This document shows positions 61,500 to 64,000 of a stretch of DNA of 64,000 nucleotides, one piece after another. The notes beneath the pieces are model-generated. The model did no database searches. It was not told the origin of the DNA and saw only the letters and a program-made list of their open reading frames with translations. Within the stretch, counting starts at the first letter, position 1; each line of letters opens with the position of its first letter. This DNA is from a bacterium 336/3 (lineage in GTDB: Bacteria > Bacteroidota > Bacteroidia > Cytophagales > Thermonemataceae), in contig LJIE01000001.1 of assembly GCA_001281695.1 (NCBI GenBank), positions 502,107 to 566,106 on the forward strand, read 5' to 3'. Made by a program: the position numbers and the translations under genes.

Positions 61500-64000
61500 A
61501 TGCTACGTTTTCTTTTCTTTTTTTTCTTTCTAAATATTTCTGTTTTTGCTCAAAGGGGTAATTTATTGGTAAAAAACTATAAACTGCCATCCGTTCCACA
61601 AGTGACAGATATTGTTCAAAATAGTAAAGGGATTTTATATTTTGCCCATTCAGGTGGGATACTGAGTTATGATGGTTTTAGATGGGATGACATTAATTTA
61701 GAAGTAAACGCCCATAGTTTAGCCATTGATAATAAGGATATTATATATGTAGGTGGGAAAGAGTTCTTTGGAAAGATAGAGCCTAACCAAATAGGAAAAT
61801 TAGAATATTTTAACCTTTCGTATGAGCAAAAACAAATTGGAGATATTATTGATATTGCAGTTTTGGAATCTCAAGTTCTATTTTATAGCTCAAAAGGCGT
61901 TTTTAGTTATGCCAATAGTCAAATAAAAACTCTTTATAAATTTCAGAAAGAAGAATTGGCAGGCTGGGCTGTATTGAAAGAAGATATATTCTTAAACTTG
62001 CCAGAAAAAGGATTTTGTAAACTTTCTAATGGCAATGTAACATCAATAAGAACTGATTTTGTAGAAAAAACAATATTAAGTTTTATTCCTTTTGATAACC
62101 AAAGTATATTAATAGCAACAGACGATAATACATTATGGCTTTGCGATGGTAAAAATATCTATCCTTTTCCTACTTATGCTACAGAATATCTGCAAAATCA
62201 TTTTCTGGAGAAAATGACAGACTTATCACCTCAAGAGTTTGTCATTTCTACACTTGCAGGAGGGTCTATTATTGTTAATAAAAAAGATGGGAGTATCAGA
62301 CAGATTATTAGCTATGAAACAGGTTTAGCGGATAATGAAATTAGTGCTGTATTGGTAGATAAACAACAAGGATTATGGTTATGCCATACAGAAGGAGTTT
62401 CAAGAGTAGCATTAAATCTACCTGTATATAATTATGGACATTACCCTGGCATTGAGGGCAAACCATCTACAATTACAAAAATAAAAGACTTATTATATGT
62501 AGGAACAAACTCAGGATTGTTTTATTTGAGTTATAGCAACAAAGATGATGTTTCTGGACAAGTAGCAGCTGAAAAACAAAGACAACTCCAGCAAATAGCT
62601 TGGCAAAGAGCCCAAAACCGGAAAAAAACCTTACTCCAAAAACTAAATTCTCTTAAAAAAACAGAAGATAAGACACCTAAAGTAGTAACAGTAGTTGTAG
62701 AATCGAATGTGTATAACTACAATTATAGTAATTATTTGTTGGAGAAAACACCTTATAACTTTAGAAAAATAAGTGGAGTAGATGGAAAATGTAAACAACT
62801 TATCCAATTTCAGGAAAAAGTTGTTGCTCTTACTAATACGGGTTTATATGAAGTGCAATTTGGAATAGCTACTCAAATCTTTGAAGATAGAAATTTATTG
62901 TATGCTGAAGTTTCTAAAACTAATTCTAATCTATTGTATGTAGCTACTGAAAAGGGAGTTATCATTCTTCAAAAAACTGCTATTGGTTGGCAAAGTACTC
63001 CTGTTGCAGATATACAGGATACAGTATTTAATTTAACACAATATGAAAATAATTTGTGGGTAGCTGGTGAGGGCAGAATATGGAAAATAAAACTTAATTT
63101 ACAAGGCTTCCCTGAAAAAACAATTTCATATACATTAGAAAATAAAAATCTAAAAACGTTTGTAAGGGTTATTGAAAAAGAGGTGCTTTTCTTTACTAAT
63201 TTTGGTGTGCTAAAACAACAATGGATTGTAGGAGATATTTTTATCCCAGATGTCAAATTGCAACACTACAATTTAAAAGGCAGTAAGTTTTATACAAATC
63301 AAGATGCTTATATTTGGGCAACAGAAGGAATAGAGTATAAAGAATTAAGTGGGAAACCTGTTCTTTCATCTCAATTTTTAGCTATTATTCCTAATATTGA
63401 GGATATTTATTATGATGCTCAAAAAAACTTATGGGTAGTCAATTCAAATGGTATTTATCGAATTTATCCACAAGAAAACAAATCTTATGCCCCTGACTTA
63501 TTCATAAAACAAGTTCAGAGTGGAAATGGAGTATTACAACAATTGGGAAAAGCAACAATAGAAAGTAATGGTAGTATCCAAAATTTTCAAATTCAGATAG
63601 CTTCTCCATTTTTTATTGCAGAAGAAAATACACAGTTCCAGTATTATTTAAAAGGTTTAGATGATTCAGATTGGTCTCCTTGGAGAAGTCAAGCTTTGAT
63701 AGAATTTCCGTATTTACCAAGTGGAGAATATGTTTTAAAATATCGTTCTAAAAATGCTTTAGGAGAACTTAGTCCAACTCAAACATTTGTTTTTGAAATA
63801 GAATCTCCATTTTGGCAAACATGGTGGTTTTACCTTATGCAAATAGGAGTTTTATTTGGCTTGTTACTGACAGCAGTAATTTATAACAGGAAAGGAGCAG
63901 AATCACGTGTGGCTTCTGTTATTACTTTGGTGGCAATTATTACAGTGTTTGAATTGTTGTTCTTACTTATAGAACCATTAATTGATAATTTTTCTGGTGG
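61500..64000 (+). CDS. Propeller/triple-tyrosine sensor, second copy (3' end outside window)
   Basis: Open from the ATG at 61500 to the window edge (833 codons), so the stop is outside. A signal peptide (about 1-18, cut after Val-Phe-Ala) is followed by propeller-like units (GILYFAHSGGILSYDGFRW and similar). A charged Gln/Lys-rich insertion (about residues 355-405) interrupts the propeller. Near 700-770 a Y_Y_Y domain appears (QYYLKGLDDSDW, YLPSGEYVLKYR), then WWFYLMQIG and at least two membrane spans. It matches the architecture of the propeller protein 5 kb upstream. Whether a kinase follows cannot be seen. Confidence 0.8.
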   Translation, partial: MLRFLFFFFFLNISVFAQRGNLLVKNYKLPSVPQVTDIVQNSKGILYFAHSGGILSYDGFRWDDINLEVNAHSLAIDNKDIIYVGGKEFFGKIEPNQIGKLEYFNLSYEQKQIGDIIDIAVLESQVLFYSSKGVFSYANSQIKTLYKFQKEELAGWAVLKEDIFLNLPEKGFCKLSNGNVTSIRTDFVEKTILSFIPFDNQSILIATDDNTLWLCDGKNIYPFPTYATEYLQNHFLEKMTDLSPQEFVISTLAGGSIIVNKKDGSIRQIISYETGLADNEISAVLVDKQQGLWLCHTEGVSRVALNLPVYNYGHYPGIEGKPSTITKIKDLLYVGTNSGLFYLSYSNKDDVSGQVAAEKQRQLQQIAWQRAQNRKKTLLQKLNSLKKTEDKTPKVVTVVVESNVYNYNYSNYLLEKTPYNFRKISGVDGKCKQLIQFQEKVVALTNTGLYEVQFGIATQIFEDRNLLYAEVSKTNSNLLYVATEKGVIILQKTAIGWQSTPVADIQDTVFNLTQYENNLWVAGEGRIWKIKLNLQGFPEKTISYTLENKNLKTFVRVIEKEVLFFTNFGVLKQQWIVGDIFIPDVKLQHYNLKGSKFYTNQDAYIWATEGIEYKELSGKPVLSSQFLAIIPNIEDIYYDAQKNLWVVNSNGIYRIYPQENKSYAPDLFIKQVQSGNGVLQQLGKATIESNGSIQNFQIQIASPFFIAEENTQFQYYLKGLDDSDWSPWRSQALIEFPYLPSGEYVLKYRSKNALGELSPTQTFVFEIESPFWQTWWFYLMQIGVLFGLLLTAVIYNRKGAESRVASVITLVAIITVFELLFLLIEPLIDNFSG

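Overview
The window is an AT-rich chromosomal segment of an aerobic, gliding-type member of the Bacteroidota, most likely Cytophagales-like. The evidence is a secreted subtilisin-like protease with a type IX secretion sorting tail, Bacteroidota-specific families (DUF1599, BT_3928/DoxX, PspC plus GIN adhesin head, YARHG, propeller/triple-tyrosine sensors), many SPII lipoproteins, and promoters that fit TTG-N19/20-TAnnTTTG. I see no phage, IS element, CRISPR array, tRNA or rRNA. The one structural RNA is RNase P RNA.

Layout. 1-8 kb: end of a transglutaminase-like protein, mutS2, a lipocalin-like protein, the DUF1599/BT_3928 pair, then an ABC permease-aroK-thiL operon chained by 4-bp overlaps. 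8-12 kb: a MerR/B12-binding regulator with a CarH-type motif, rnpB, three tiny lipoproteins, cmk, an EF-hand-like lipoprotein and a coiled-coil membrane protein. 12-22 kb: an ABC-F ATPase, a giant AsmA-like protein, a Crp/Fnr regulator, two secreted lipoproteins, a lipoprotein MsrA, an aldehyde dehydrogenase, and a small membrane-protein gene flanked by an 81-bp direct repeat. 22-26 kb (minus strand): fbp followed by four tightly packed or overlapping genes (DoxX-like, DUF2071, membrane methyltransferase-like, small membrane protein). 26-35 kb: the T9SS subtilase, a TPR/SpoIIE phosphatase, Xaa-Pro aminopeptidase and ppk1.

35-45 kb: a PadR-PspC/GIN operon with a dyad over its promoter, then a long minus-strand run from a SWIM zinc-finger gene through two single-span beta-propeller-like proteins, a DUF2306 membrane protein and a YARHG lipoprotein. 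45-53 kb (minus strand): DinB, heme A synthase, kynurenine 3-monooxygenase, a class 3 lipase, an OmpA protein with TSP3 repeats, DUF58, NfeD and kynureninase. 53-64 kb: a small coiled-coil lipoprotein, two large propeller/Y_Y_Y sensor-like proteins ending in a membrane module instead of a kinase (the second cut by the window edge), ClpB, and an NFACT/RqcH-like protein.

Most genes are housekeeping or envelope functions. No obvious defence island or complete new system is visible. The strongest leads for something undescribed are the kinase-less propeller sensors, the SWIM-headed operon, the fbp-linked membrane operon, the CarH-like regulator, the small lipoprotein cluster and the repeat-flanked small gene. 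All functional statements come from motif recognition by eye. No database search or alignment was run.
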